Source: Acidovorax sp. FJL06
GTDB lineage: Bacteria > Pseudomonadota > Gammaproteobacteria > Burkholderiales > Burkholderiaceae_C
Assembly: GCF_003852545.1 (NCBI RefSeq)
Contig: NZ_QAJR01000012.1
Location: forward strand, 112,942 to 176,941
Length of the DNA: 64,000 bases
Direction of reading: 5' to 3'
A program made the position numbers and the translations under genes. The notes under the pieces were generated by a model. It was not told where the DNA came from. It ran no database searches and worked only from the letters and a program-made list of their open reading frames with translations. Shown piece after piece: positions 44,789 through 51,902 of the stretch (its first letter is position 1; each line of letters opens with the position of its first letter).

Positions 44789-46189
44789 TCAGCCCGCCAC
44801 CGGCCAGCGCAGCGTGAAACCCACGCCCCGCCCATGCAGCCCCGGCCCCAGGCGGACCTGCCCGCCCAGGTGGCCGATGGCCTGCTGCGCAATGGTGAGC
44901 CCCAGGCCCGAGCCGCTGCTGCGCGCGCGCGGCGAGCGCCAGAAGCGCTCGAACACCCGGGCCTGCTCGCCGGCCTCGATGCCGGGGCCGTCGTCGGCGA
45001 TCCAGACCACCACATCGCCGCCCTCCTGCGCCACCCGCAGCTGCACCTCGCGCCCCGCACCGGGGCCCGCGCCGTGCTTGAGCGCGTTGTCCAGCACATT
45101 GCCCAGGGCGGACCAGAGCAATTGCCGGTCAAGGGGCAGCACCCAAGTGTCCGGGCCCTCAAGCGACAGCTCCACGCCCAGGCCCTCGGCCCAATGGGCG
45201 CGTTCGGCCAGGCAGTCCTGCAGCAGGGCCATCAGGTCCTGGGGCGCGGCGTGCAGCGCGGGGGCTTCTTCGAGTGCGGCCAGGGTGAGCAACTGCTCGC
45301 TCAGGTGCGCGGCGCGCTGCACGGCGCGCATCAGCGCCTCGCCGGCCTGCGCGCGCGCGGGGCCTTCGGGGGCTTGCGCCAGCACATGGGCCTGCGTGGC
45401 GATGACGGCCATGGGGGTGCGCAGCTCGTGGGCCGCGTCGTGCACCAGGGCCTTTTCGCGCGCCAGGTGGGCCCGCAGGCGCGCCAGCAACTGGTCGAAT
45501 GACTGGGCGAGGCCGTGCAATTCGCGCTCGGGCGGCAGGTGCTGCAGCGGCCGCAGGTCGTGGGCCGAGCGCGCCGCGATCTGGGCGCCTAGCCGCGCCA
45601 GCGGGCGCAGCCCCGTGCGCACGGCCAGCCACAGGGGCAGGCCCACCAGCGGCAGCGCCAGCAGCACCGAGGCCGCCAGGTCTTCGCCCATGAAGCCGAG
45701 CAGGCGCGCATCGGGCAGGCGGGGCTCGGCCGCCACCACCCGCCAGGGCCCGGCGCTTTCCCAGGCCACCCAATGGGGGGCGCCAGCCACCTCCATGGGG
45801 GCGTGGCCCGAATCGCCAGCCAGCACCATGGCTGGCACACCGGCCGTGCTGCTGTGCAGCAGCTGGCCTGCGCGGTCCTGCAGCTGCAGCAGCACCGGGC
45901 TGCCCTGCAGCAGGTCCACGTCCGCGCGCATGGCGTTGAGGGTGTGGGCCATGCCGTGCACCAGCGCCCGGGCCTCGGTGGGCTGTTCCAGCGCGGCCAG
46001 CGCCCCCGCCAGCCCCTGGGCGAGCTGGCGCACGCCGGGGTTGGTGTCCATGGCGCGGTAGTGGGTGAGGGCCGCCTGGGCCAGCAGCACCAGCCACACC
46101 AGGGCCATGGCTGCGAGCAACGCCAGCAGGGTGCGGCGCGTGAGGCTGGGGCCCCACCAGCGCTGCGGCAACAGCACAGGCTCCGTCAT
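44789..46189 (-). CDS. sensor histidine kinase (QseC/PmrB-like)
   Basis: A 466-residue inner membrane kinase: two TM segments (~20-40 and ~165-187) enclose a periplasmic sensor, then a HAMP-like region, the H-box A-A-H-E-L-R-T-P with the phosphorylated His near 255, and an HATPase domain with N-V-L-D-N-A-L, D-D-G-P-G-I and S-G-S-G-L-G-L-T. Its ATG overlaps the stop of the response regulator gene, so both are translated together. Signal unknown; layout resembles QseBC/PmrAB. Confidence 0.9.
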   Translation of the reverse strand: MTEPVLLPQRWWGPSLTRRTLLALLAAMALVWLVLLAQAALTHYRAMDTNPGVRQLAQGLAGALAALEQPTEARALVHGMAHTLNAMRADVDLLQGSPVLLQLQDRAGQLLHSSTAGVPAMVLAGDSGHAPMEVAGAPHWVAWESAGPWRVVAAEPRLPDARLLGFMGEDLAASVLLALPLVGLPLWLAVRTGLRPLARLGAQIAARSAHDLRPLQHLPPERELHGLAQSFDQLLARLRAHLAREKALVHDAAHELRTPMAVIATQAHVLAQAPEGPARAQAGEALMRAVQRAAHLSEQLLTLAALEEAPALHAAPQDLMALLQDCLAERAHWAEGLGVELSLEGPDTWVLPLDRQLLWSALGNVLDNALKHGAGPGAGREVQLRVAQEGGDVVVWIADDGPGIEAGEQARVFERFWRSPRARSSGSGLGLTIAQQAIGHLGGQVRLGPGLHGRGVGFTLRWPVAG

Positions 46190-46842
46190 GGCTGCAGCCG
46201 ATAGCCCACGCCGCGCACGGTGGCGATGCGCGCCCCACCGATCTTCTTGCGCAGGTTGGAGACATGCACCTCCAGCGTGGCGGCGTCCAGCGCGTCGCCC
46301 AGGGGTTCGAGCCGCTGGGCGAGCACATTCTTGGCCACCACCTTGCCGGGCTCGCGCGCCAGCTCCACCAGCAGCCGGAATTCGCGCGGCGACAGCGCCA
46401 GCGGCGCATCGCTCAGCCAGGCTTCGTGCCGCCGGGGCGCCAGGCGCAGCGCGCCCAGCGCCCATTCCTCGCTGGCCTGGCGCGCGCTGCGCCGCAGCAC
46501 GGCATGCAGGCGCGACAGCAGCTCCGGCACGTCGAAGGGCTTGAGCACGTAGTCGTCGGCGCCGCCGTCCAGACCATCGAGCCGGTCCTGCAAGGCGGTG
46601 CGGGCCGTGATCACGATCACAGGCAGGGTGAGGCCCGCGCGGCGCCAGCGGCGCAGCAGCGCCATGCCCTGGCCATCCGGGAGGGTCAGGTCCAGCAGCA
46701 CGGCGGCGACCTCGTTGGCGTCGGGCAGCGGCGGCGTGGCGGCCGCGCTGCGCAGCCACTGCACCGTGAAGCCGCCCTGCTGCAGCGCCTGCAGCAGCGC
46801 CTGGCCCAGGTCCAGGTCGTCTTCGATGAGCAGGATGTGCAT
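46186..46842 (-). CDS. OmpR-family response regulator
   Basis: A 218-residue DNA-binding regulator: receiver domain with acidic pocket E-D-D and phospho-acceptor L-L-D-L-T-L-P, switch K in L-K-P-F-D-V-P, and a C-terminal winged helix ending V-H-V-S-N-L-R-K-K-I-G-G-A-R-I-A-T-V-R-G-V-G-Y. Start at 46842 (M-H-I-L-L-I-E-D-D). Partner of the kinase downstream; divergent from a second OmpR-type regulator 114 bp away. Confidence 0.92.
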   Translation of the reverse strand: MHILLIEDDLDLGQALLQALQQGGFTVQWLRSAAATPPLPDANEVAAVLLDLTLPDGQGMALLRRWRRAGLTLPVIVITARTALQDRLDGLDGGADDYVLKPFDVPELLSRLHAVLRRSARQASEEWALGALRLAPRRHEAWLSDAPLALSPREFRLLVELAREPGKVVAKNVLAQRLEPLGDALDAATLEVHVSNLRKKIGGARIATVRGVGYRLQP

Positions 46843-46955
46843 AGGGAGCGCATTTTCCACACCCGAGCTTGCGCCCAGCCAAAGACCGCGCCCTAAAATC
46901 AAGCCACAGAACGACCGGCCTTGTCCCCACGGGCCGCACCACAGGAGACACCCCC

Positions 46956-47630
46956 ATGCGCATTCTTATTGCCGAAGACGACCAGGTGCTGGCCGATGGC
47001 CTGCTGCGCACCCTGCGCGCCTCGGGGGCCGTGGTGGACCATGTCGCCAGCGGCAGCGAGGCCGATGCGGCGCTGATGACCAACAACGAGTTCGACCTGC
47101 TCATCCTGGACCTGGGCCTGCCCAAGATGCACGGGCTGGAGGTGCTGAAGAAACTGCGCGGCAGGGGCTCGGCCCTGCCCGTGCTCATCCTCACCGCCGC
47201 CGACAGCGTGGAAGAGCGCGTGAAGGGCCTGGACTTTGGCGCCGACGACTACATGGCCAAGCCCTTCTCGTTGCAGGAGCTGGAGGCGCGCGTGCGTGCC
47301 CTCACGCGCCGGGGCATGGGCGGCACCAGCAGCTCCATCAAGCATGGCCCGCTGGTGTACGACCAGGCCGGCCGCGTGGCCACCATCGACGGCAAGATGA
47401 TCGAACTGTCGGCGCGCGAGCTGGGCCTCTTGGAAGTGCTGCTGCAGCGCGCCGGCCGCCTGGTGAGCAAGGAGCAGCTGGTGGAGCGCCTGTGCGAGTG
47501 GGGCGAAGAGGTGAGCAACAACGCCATCGAGGTCTACATCCACCGCCTGCGCAAGAAGATCGAGGGCGGCCCCATCCGCATCGCCACCGTGCGCGGCCTG
47601 GGCTACTGCCTTGAAAAAATCCCTGGATAG
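46956..47630 (+). CDS. OmpR-family response regulator (TctD-like)
   Basis: A 224-residue regulator with receiver (I-A-E-D-D, L-I-L-D-L-G-L-P, A-K-P-F-S) and winged-helix output (V-Y-I-H-R-L-R-K-K-I-E-G-G-P-I-R-I). It is similar in type to TctD, which in other species switches tricarboxylate uptake; a TctC-type binding protein is encoded 5 kb away. Its promoter region is shared with the opposing regulator. Confidence 0.92.
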   Translation: MRILIAEDDQVLADGLLRTLRASGAVVDHVASGSEADAALMTNNEFDLLILDLGLPKMHGLEVLKKLRGRGSALPVLILTAADSVEERVKGLDFGADDYMAKPFSLQELEARVRALTRRGMGGTSSSIKHGPLVYDQAGRVATIDGKMIELSARELGLLEVLLQRAGRLVSKEQLVERLCEWGEEVSNNAIEVYIHRLRKKIEGGPIRIATVRGLGYCLEKIPG

Positions 47631-47631
47631 T

Positions 47632-47690
47632 ATGAAATTGATAGCTATCAAGGCATGATGGATGCGCGGTAGCGGCCAATTTAGTTCATA
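47632..47690. repeat. dispersed palindromic repeat copy inside a two-component operon
   Basis: 'attgatagctatcaaggcatgatggatgcgcggtagcggccaatttagttcat' carries the ATAGCTATCA core and the GGCCAATTTAGTTCAT arm typical of the family. It separates the response regulator from its kinase, which is therefore not translationally coupled and starts with TTG. Confidence 0.7.
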
Positions 47691-47710
47691 AAACCAGCAC
47701 GGCAAACGCC

Positions 47711-49162
47711 TTGAAGATCTTCCAGCGCGAGCAGCGCTCCCTGTTTGGCGAAATTCTCGACTGGATGCTCACGCCGCTCTTGCTGCTGTGGCCCGTGAGC
47801 CTGGCGCTCACCTGGCTGGTGGCGCAGGGGCTGGCCAACAAGCCGTTCGACCGCGCGCTCGAATACAACGCCCATGCGCTGGCCCAGCTGGTGTCCGTGG
47901 CGGGTGACAAGGCGCAGTTCAACCTGCCGCAGCCCGCCAGCGAGATCCTGCGCGCCGACGACTCTGACATCGTCTACTACCAGGTCATCGGCCCGGGCGG
48001 CGAGTTCCTGTCGGGCGAGCGCGAGCTGCCCGAGCCCCCGGGCGACGAAGTGCCCCTGTCGGGCGAGGTGCGCCTGCGCGACGGTGAAATGCGCGGCATC
48101 GACATCCGCGTGGCCTACATCTGGGTGCGGTTGCCGCTGGAAGGCACGCCCGTGGCCCTGGTCCAGGTGGCCGAAACCCGCGAAAAGCGCAGCGTGCTGG
48201 CCACCGAAATCATCAAGGGCGTGATGCTGCCGCAGTTCGTCATCCTGCCCCTGGCCGTGCTGCTGGTGTGGCTGGCGCTGGCGCGCGGCATCCAGCCCCT
48301 GAACCAGCTGGAGCAGCGCATCCGCGCGCGCAACCCCGACGACCTCTCGCCGCTGGACGACCGCACCGTGCCGCTCGAAGTGGCGCCGCTGGTGGCCTCG
48401 GTGAACGACCTGCTCACGCGCCTGAACGATTCGCTGGCCACGCAAAAGCGTTTTCTGGCCGACGCCGCGCACCAGCTCAAGACCCCGCTTGCCGGCCTGC
48501 GCATGCAGGCCGACCTGGCGCAGCGCGAGGGCACCAGCACCGAGGAGCTCAAGCGCTCGCTGCAGCAGATCGGGCGCTCCAGCATCCGCGCCACCCACAC
48601 CGTCAACCAGCTGCTGGCGCTGGCGCGTGCCGAGGGCAGCGGTGTGGGCATTGCGCGCCAGCCCTGCGACCTGGCGCGGCTGACCATCGAAGTGGTGCGC
48701 GACTCGGTGCCGCGTGCGCTCGACAAGAAGATTGACCTGGGCTACGACGGCGCCGAGCCCGGATCGCCCGGCGTGCTGCTCGACGGCAACCCCACGCTGC
48801 TCAAGGAGCTGGTGCGCAACCTCGTGGACAACGCCATCAACTACACGCCCTCCACCCCCGAGCGGCCCGGCGTGGTCACGGCCCGCGTGCTGGCTGACAC
48901 CTTTGGCCATGTGCTGCTGCTGCAGGTCGAGGACTCGGGCCCTGGCGTGCCCGAGGCCGAGCGCGAGCTGGTGTTCCAGCCCTTCTACCGGGCGCTGGGC
49001 AGCGAGGCCGATGGCTCGGGCCTGGGTCTGCCCATCGTGCTGGAGATCGCGCGCAAGCATGGCGCCGAGGTTGGCCTGGAAGACGCACGCCCCGGCCAGC
49101 AGCCGCCGGGGGCGCGCTTCAGCGTGCGGTTTGTGGCACGGGGGGCGGTGGCGGGGGGGTGA
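47711..49162 (+). CDS. sensor histidine kinase (TctE-like)
   Basis: A 483-residue membrane kinase: TM1 ~15-38, a TctE-type periplasmic sensor (~40-160) with D-S-D-I-V-Y-Y-Q-V, TM2 ~170-195, HAMP-like linker, H-box A-D-A-A-H-Q-L-K-T-P near 255, and ATPase motifs N-L-V-D-N-A-I-N-Y, E-D-S-G-P-G-V and G-S-G-L-G-L-P. The best start is TTG 47711, giving the expected K-I-F-Q-R-E-Q-R-S-L-F N-terminus; no strong ribosome site, possibly because the repeat replaced it. Pairs with the TctD-like regulator. Confidence 0.9.
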   Translation: MKIFQREQRSLFGEILDWMLTPLLLLWPVSLALTWLVAQGLANKPFDRALEYNAHALAQLVSVAGDKAQFNLPQPASEILRADDSDIVYYQVIGPGGEFLSGERELPEPPGDEVPLSGEVRLRDGEMRGIDIRVAYIWVRLPLEGTPVALVQVAETREKRSVLATEIIKGVMLPQFVILPLAVLLVWLALARGIQPLNQLEQRIRARNPDDLSPLDDRTVPLEVAPLVASVNDLLTRLNDSLATQKRFLADAAHQLKTPLAGLRMQADLAQREGTSTEELKRSLQQIGRSSIRATHTVNQLLALARAEGSGVGIARQPCDLARLTIEVVRDSVPRALDKKIDLGYDGAEPGSPGVLLDGNPTLLKELVRNLVDNAINYTPSTPERPGVVTARVLADTFGHVLLLQVEDSGPGVPEAERELVFQPFYRALGSEADGSGLGLPIVLEIARKHGAEVGLEDARPGQQPPGARFSVRFVARGAVAGG

Positions 49163-49502
49163 CGTGAAACACCCCCTGAGTCGCTTCGCGCCTTCCCCCT
49201 CTCTCGCCTTGCTGAGCAAGGCGGGAGGGGGACGCCCCCGGTGCCCGCAAGCGAAGCGCCGCTTGCGCAGCTCGGCGGCCCTTGCACAGGGGCGCTGGCT
49301 GGGGCCGCGCCGGTTTCATCCGCTGCGGGTGGCGCGCAGCGCCATGGATAACTGATACCGATGGATGTTCAGCTGGCGAGCCCCGACGGGGTGAGCCACT
49401 TTTTCAGAGCGCAGAGCGGCCGAGCAAACTTCCCTGGGCGTTCCGTCGCAGGCAGTACGACAAGACGGGACAACGACGCCAGGGGAGTTGGGTTCGCCGC
49501 TC
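49163..49502. repeat. intergenic region with a second family of dispersed repeat
   Basis: No gene. The part 49180-49317 ('cccctgagtcgcttcgcgccttccccct … agggggacgcccccggtgcccgcaagcgaagcgcc … tgcgcagctcggcggcccttgcaca') is a G+C-rich, palindrome-rich element of a kind that recurs in Comamonadaceae intergenic regions; its halves CTCGCCTTGCTGAGCAAGGCG form a hairpin. The remainder up to 49502 shows no feature. Confidence 0.55.
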
Positions 49503-50216
49503 TCAGCCGCAACTGCGCAGCGTCTTGCCCGCCATGGCGCTGCGCAGCGTGTCCAGCTGGGGGCGCAGGGCGTCGTTCACGGCGGGCAGGCGCAGGGTGA
49601 AACCGGTGGAATCGGGCCGCTCCTGGATCACGCGGGCCGTGCGCACGCCCTTGGCGCCCAGGTTGGTCAGTTCGCGCTCGGCGGCTTCCTTGGTGGAGAA
49701 GCGGCCCAACGACAGGCCCAGCTCCAGCGTCCCGCCTGCGCGGTCAAAGTCCACCTTGCGCGCGCGCAGCTCGGCGCGTTTCTTGTCCAGGGTCTCCGCA
49801 TCGTCGAAGCGCCCCATGTAGACCATCCAGCGGCCCGTGATGGGTGTGGGCTCCAGGGACCAGCTGCCCTGGGGCAGGCCGGCGGCGGCCGCGCGCAGGG
49901 CCTCGGCCTGGCGGTCGTCAAACACACCGGCCTGCAGGCATTCGGCGGGGTCGGCGGCCGGGGCGGGGGGGGCGTCGGCGGTGGTGGCACTGGCCGCAGG
50001 GGCGGGCGCCGCAGGCGGCGGCGCCGGGGGGCTGGCAGAGGCCTTGCTGGGGTTCACCTTCAGGATCTGCAGCGTCTCGGGCCGGATCTGCTGGTCCATG
50101 CGCTGGGGCTCGGCCTGCTCCTGCGGGGCCCAGCCCCAGGGGCGCAGGTGGCCCTGCGACCACGCGAAGTAGCCCGCGTTGGCCAGCAGCAGCACGATCA
50201 CGGCGAGTCGAAGCAT
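49503..50216 (-). CDS. SPOR-domain membrane protein
   Basis: A 237-residue bitopic protein: a TM near the N-terminus (L-A-V-I-V-L-L-L-A-N-A-G-Y-F-A), a Pro/Ala-rich periplasmic linker (~55-90) and a domain with W-M-V-Y-M-G-R-F-D-D-A-E-T and L-S-L-G-R-F-S-T-K-E-A-A-E that fits the SPOR peptidoglycan-binding fold. A terminal Cys-containing tail follows. It is downstream of birA (35 bp) on the same strand. Probably binds septal peptidoglycan. Confidence 0.82.
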   Translation of the reverse strand: MLRLAVIVLLLANAGYFAWSQGHLRPWGWAPQEQAEPQRMDQQIRPETLQILKVNPSKASASPPAPPPAAPAPAASATTADAPPAPAADPAECLQAGVFDDRQAEALRAAAAGLPQGSWSLEPTPITGRWMVYMGRFDDAETLDKKRAELRARKVDFDRAGGTLELGLSLGRFSTKEAAERELTNLGAKGVRTARVIQERPDSTGFTLRLPAVNDALRPQLDTLRSAMAGKTLRSCG

Positions 50217-50251
50217 GGGGAAGGCCTTTCGGTGGGCGTGGGGTCAGGCTC

Positions 50252-51211
50252 TCAGACCGGCGGCACGGCGCTGGGCCGCACGCTGATTTCGGAGCTGGTG
50301 ATGGCCTGCATGCCACCGGCCGTGTGCACCAGCAGCGCGCCATCGTCGCCCACGCCATGCGCAGTGCCGGTGTGGCCGTCGCTCAGCGTCACGGCACGGC
50401 CTTGCAGCACATCGCGTGCGGCAAAGCGGGGTTGCATGGGCGCAAAGCCATAGCCTTCAAACGCCTGCAGCATGGCCACCAGCGGCGGCAGGATGCGCAG
50501 CAGCGCGGCGGGGGCGTCCAGGCCGGGTTCCACGTCCTGCAGGCTGCCCGGCGGCATGCTCATGCCCTCGGGGCTGCGCGGCAGCACGTTGATGCCGATG
50601 CCCACCACCACGTAGCGTGCGGTGCTGTTGCTGCTATGGGTGCCGGCCTGCGGGGCCGCTGCCTGGGGCGCCACGAAGCTCGCCGTTTCCACCAGGATGC
50701 CGCCGAGCTTGCGGTCGCCCCCCGCACCGCTGCCACCGCCCAGCCACAGGTCGTTGGGCCACTTCAGGCCCATGCGCGCGGGCTGGCCTGCGCCCAGCGG
50801 CGGCAGCACGGGTTGCAGGCTCTCGGCCACGCTCACGCCCACGGCGAGCGAGAGGCCCGACCAGTCCTTGGGCGCCAGCGGCAGGCCCAGGGACATCATC
50901 AGCGACGGCATGGCCCCCACGCTTGCCGCTTCGCGTGCGGCGCTGCCCCCCAAGGGGGCCTTCGCAGCTTGGGGCGGCCCGGCGCTGCTCACATCCACAC
51001 CGCTGTACCACACCCGCCCCAGCCGCCCGCGCCCGGCGGTCTGCTGCTCGGCCACCAGCAGGGTGGGCTCGCACTGGCCTGCGCGCGCACGGCGCATGAG
51101 TTCGGTGTTGGTGGAGTCGACGGTGGGCAGCACCTCGACGCTAAAGCCCGGCAGCAGGGGCGATACCGCCTCCCAGACGGCTTCGGCGGGCCAGCGGATG
51201 GGGGCACTCAT
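50252..51211 (-). CDS. birA: biotin--[acetyl-CoA-carboxylase] ligase with an inserted repeat-coded loop
   Basis: A 319-residue monofunctional ligase that attaches biotin to the acetyl-CoA carboxylase carrier protein; there is no N-terminal HTH, so it is not a repressor. D-S-T-N, the biotinyl-AMP loop A-G-R-G-R-L-G-R, K-W-P-N-D and G-I-G-I-N are intact. Between G-R-V-W-Y-S and S-L-M-M-S-L-G-L, where family members need only a few residues, about 25 extra residues rich in Ala/Gly/Pro (~75-99) are encoded by a copy of a dispersed repeat at 50920-50990. A second extra stretch lies between G-G-I-L-V-E and the G-I-G-I-N strand. ATGA overlap with the SET gene. Confidence 0.9.
   Translation of the reverse strand: MSAPIRWPAEAVWEAVSPLLPGFSVEVLPTVDSTNTELMRRARAGQCEPTLLVAEQQTAGRGRLGRVWYSGVDVSSAGPPQAAKAPLGGSAAREAASVGAMPSLMMSLGLPLAPKDWSGLSLAVGVSVAESLQPVLPPLGAGQPARMGLKWPNDLWLGGGSGAGGDRKLGGILVETASFVAPQAAAPQAGTHSSNSTARYVVVGIGINVLPRSPEGMSMPPGSLQDVEPGLDAPAALLRILPPLVAMLQAFEGYGFAPMQPRFAARDVLQGRAVTLSDGHTGTAHGVGDDGALLVHTAGGMQAITSSEISVRPSAVPPV
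50920..50990. repeat. dispersed G+C-rich repeat inserted in birA
   Basis: 'cgcttgccgcttcgcgtgcggcgctgccccccaagggggccttcgcagcttggggcggcccggcgct' contains the CCCCCCAAGGGGG hairpin and the CTTCGCAGCTTGGGGCGGCCCGGCGCT tail that I recognise as a common Comamonadaceae intergenic element. Here it is within the coding sequence and in frame. Confidence 0.75.
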
Positions 51212-51765
51212 GGCCGGGCCTTTTTGGCGGCCTTGGCCGAGGGTTTGGACGGCGAAAGGGGTGGCATGGGCGGTGCCCAGCCACGCTTGGGCGCCAGCAG
51301 CGTGCCCCGGCAGTTGGTGCTGCCGCACCAGCAGGGGTATTCGGCCTTGAGCTTCGGGGTGTAGCGCTCCTCGATGATCAGGCCGTAGTCGTAGTTCAGC
51401 TCTTCGCCCGCCGGGATGTTGCGCAGCGCGGTGATGAAAATGCGGCCATCGCGCTCGTCGGCGTAGCAGTTGGGGTTGCAGCTGTGGTTGATCCAGCGCG
51501 ACGAGTTGCCGCCGAACTTGGCGTCGATCACATGGTCTTCATCCACATGGAAGTAGAACGTGTGGTTGGGCTGCAGGGGGTCGTGCGGGTGGCGGTCCTG
51601 CGCTTCCTGCCAGCCGATCACTTCGCCCGTGTACTCCACAAGGACTTCGCCCTCTGCAATATCCTGCACGGCAAACACGCCCTTGCCATGCACGCCCGAG
51701 CGCCGGGTCTGGATGCGGCGGCCTGGTGCAAGGAGGGGGGCAGCGGGCGATGCGGAGCGGGGCAT
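51208..51765 (-). CDS. SET-domain protein (putative lysine methyltransferase)
   Basis: A 185-residue SET-domain protein that would use S-adenosylmethionine to methylate protein lysine. Motifs in order: G-V-H-G-K-G-V-F-A and E-Y-T-G-E-V-I at the N-side, R-W-I-N-H-S-C-N-P-N-C pseudoknot motif, E-E-L-N-Y-D-Y-G with the catalytic Tyr, and post-SET C-W-C-G-S-T-N-C-R-G-T-L whose three Cys could bind zinc with the Cys of the N-H-S-C motif. The basic tail S-K-P-S-A-K-A-A-K-K-A-R-P resembles a nucleic-acid-binding or self-methylation segment. Start at 51765. Divergent from topB. Confidence 0.9.
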   Translation of the reverse strand: MPRSASPAAPLLAPGRRIQTRRSGVHGKGVFAVQDIAEGEVLVEYTGEVIGWQEAQDRHPHDPLQPNHTFYFHVDEDHVIDAKFGGNSSRWINHSCNPNCYADERDGRIFITALRNIPAGEELNYDYGLIIEERYTPKLKAEYPCWCGSTNCRGTLLAPKRGWAPPMPPLSPSKPSAKAAKKARP

Positions 51766-51789
51766 GGCAAAAACTCTGTTAACTTGATG

Positions 51790-51836
51790 GTGCACACATG
51801 TGTGTGCGTGCGCGTGTATGCGTGTGCATGCGCGTG
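51790..51836. promoter_or_regulatory. 47-bp perfect alternating purine-pyrimidine tract (Z-DNA-prone)
   Basis: Every step from 51790 to 51836 alternates purine and pyrimidine, mostly TG/CA and CG dinucleotides (…GTGCACACATGTGTGTGCGTGCGCGTG…). Such tracts flip to the Z form under negative supercoiling. It fills the promoter space between the divergent SET and topoisomerase III genes. Confidence 0.9.
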
Positions 51837-51854
51837 AGACCCGAATTGTAGAAG

Positions 51855-51875
51855 CGCCCGGGCCGGCCCCGGGCG
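51855..51875 (+). promoter_or_regulatory. G+C-rich hairpin in the topB leader
   Basis: CGCCCGGG-CCGGC-CCCGGGCG: an 8-bp all-G/C stem with a 5-nt loop ending 27 bp before the topB start. No T-run, so more likely a translational or stability element than a terminator. Confidence 0.45.
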
Positions 51876-51902
51876 ACCAGAATGACTGGCGAGAGCCCCA
51901 AC

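Noticed and set aside
44686-45162. Upstream extension of the serine hydrolase (to 563 codons)
   Set aside because: It overlaps the histidine kinase in another frame; a proper lipoprotein leader begins at 44685.
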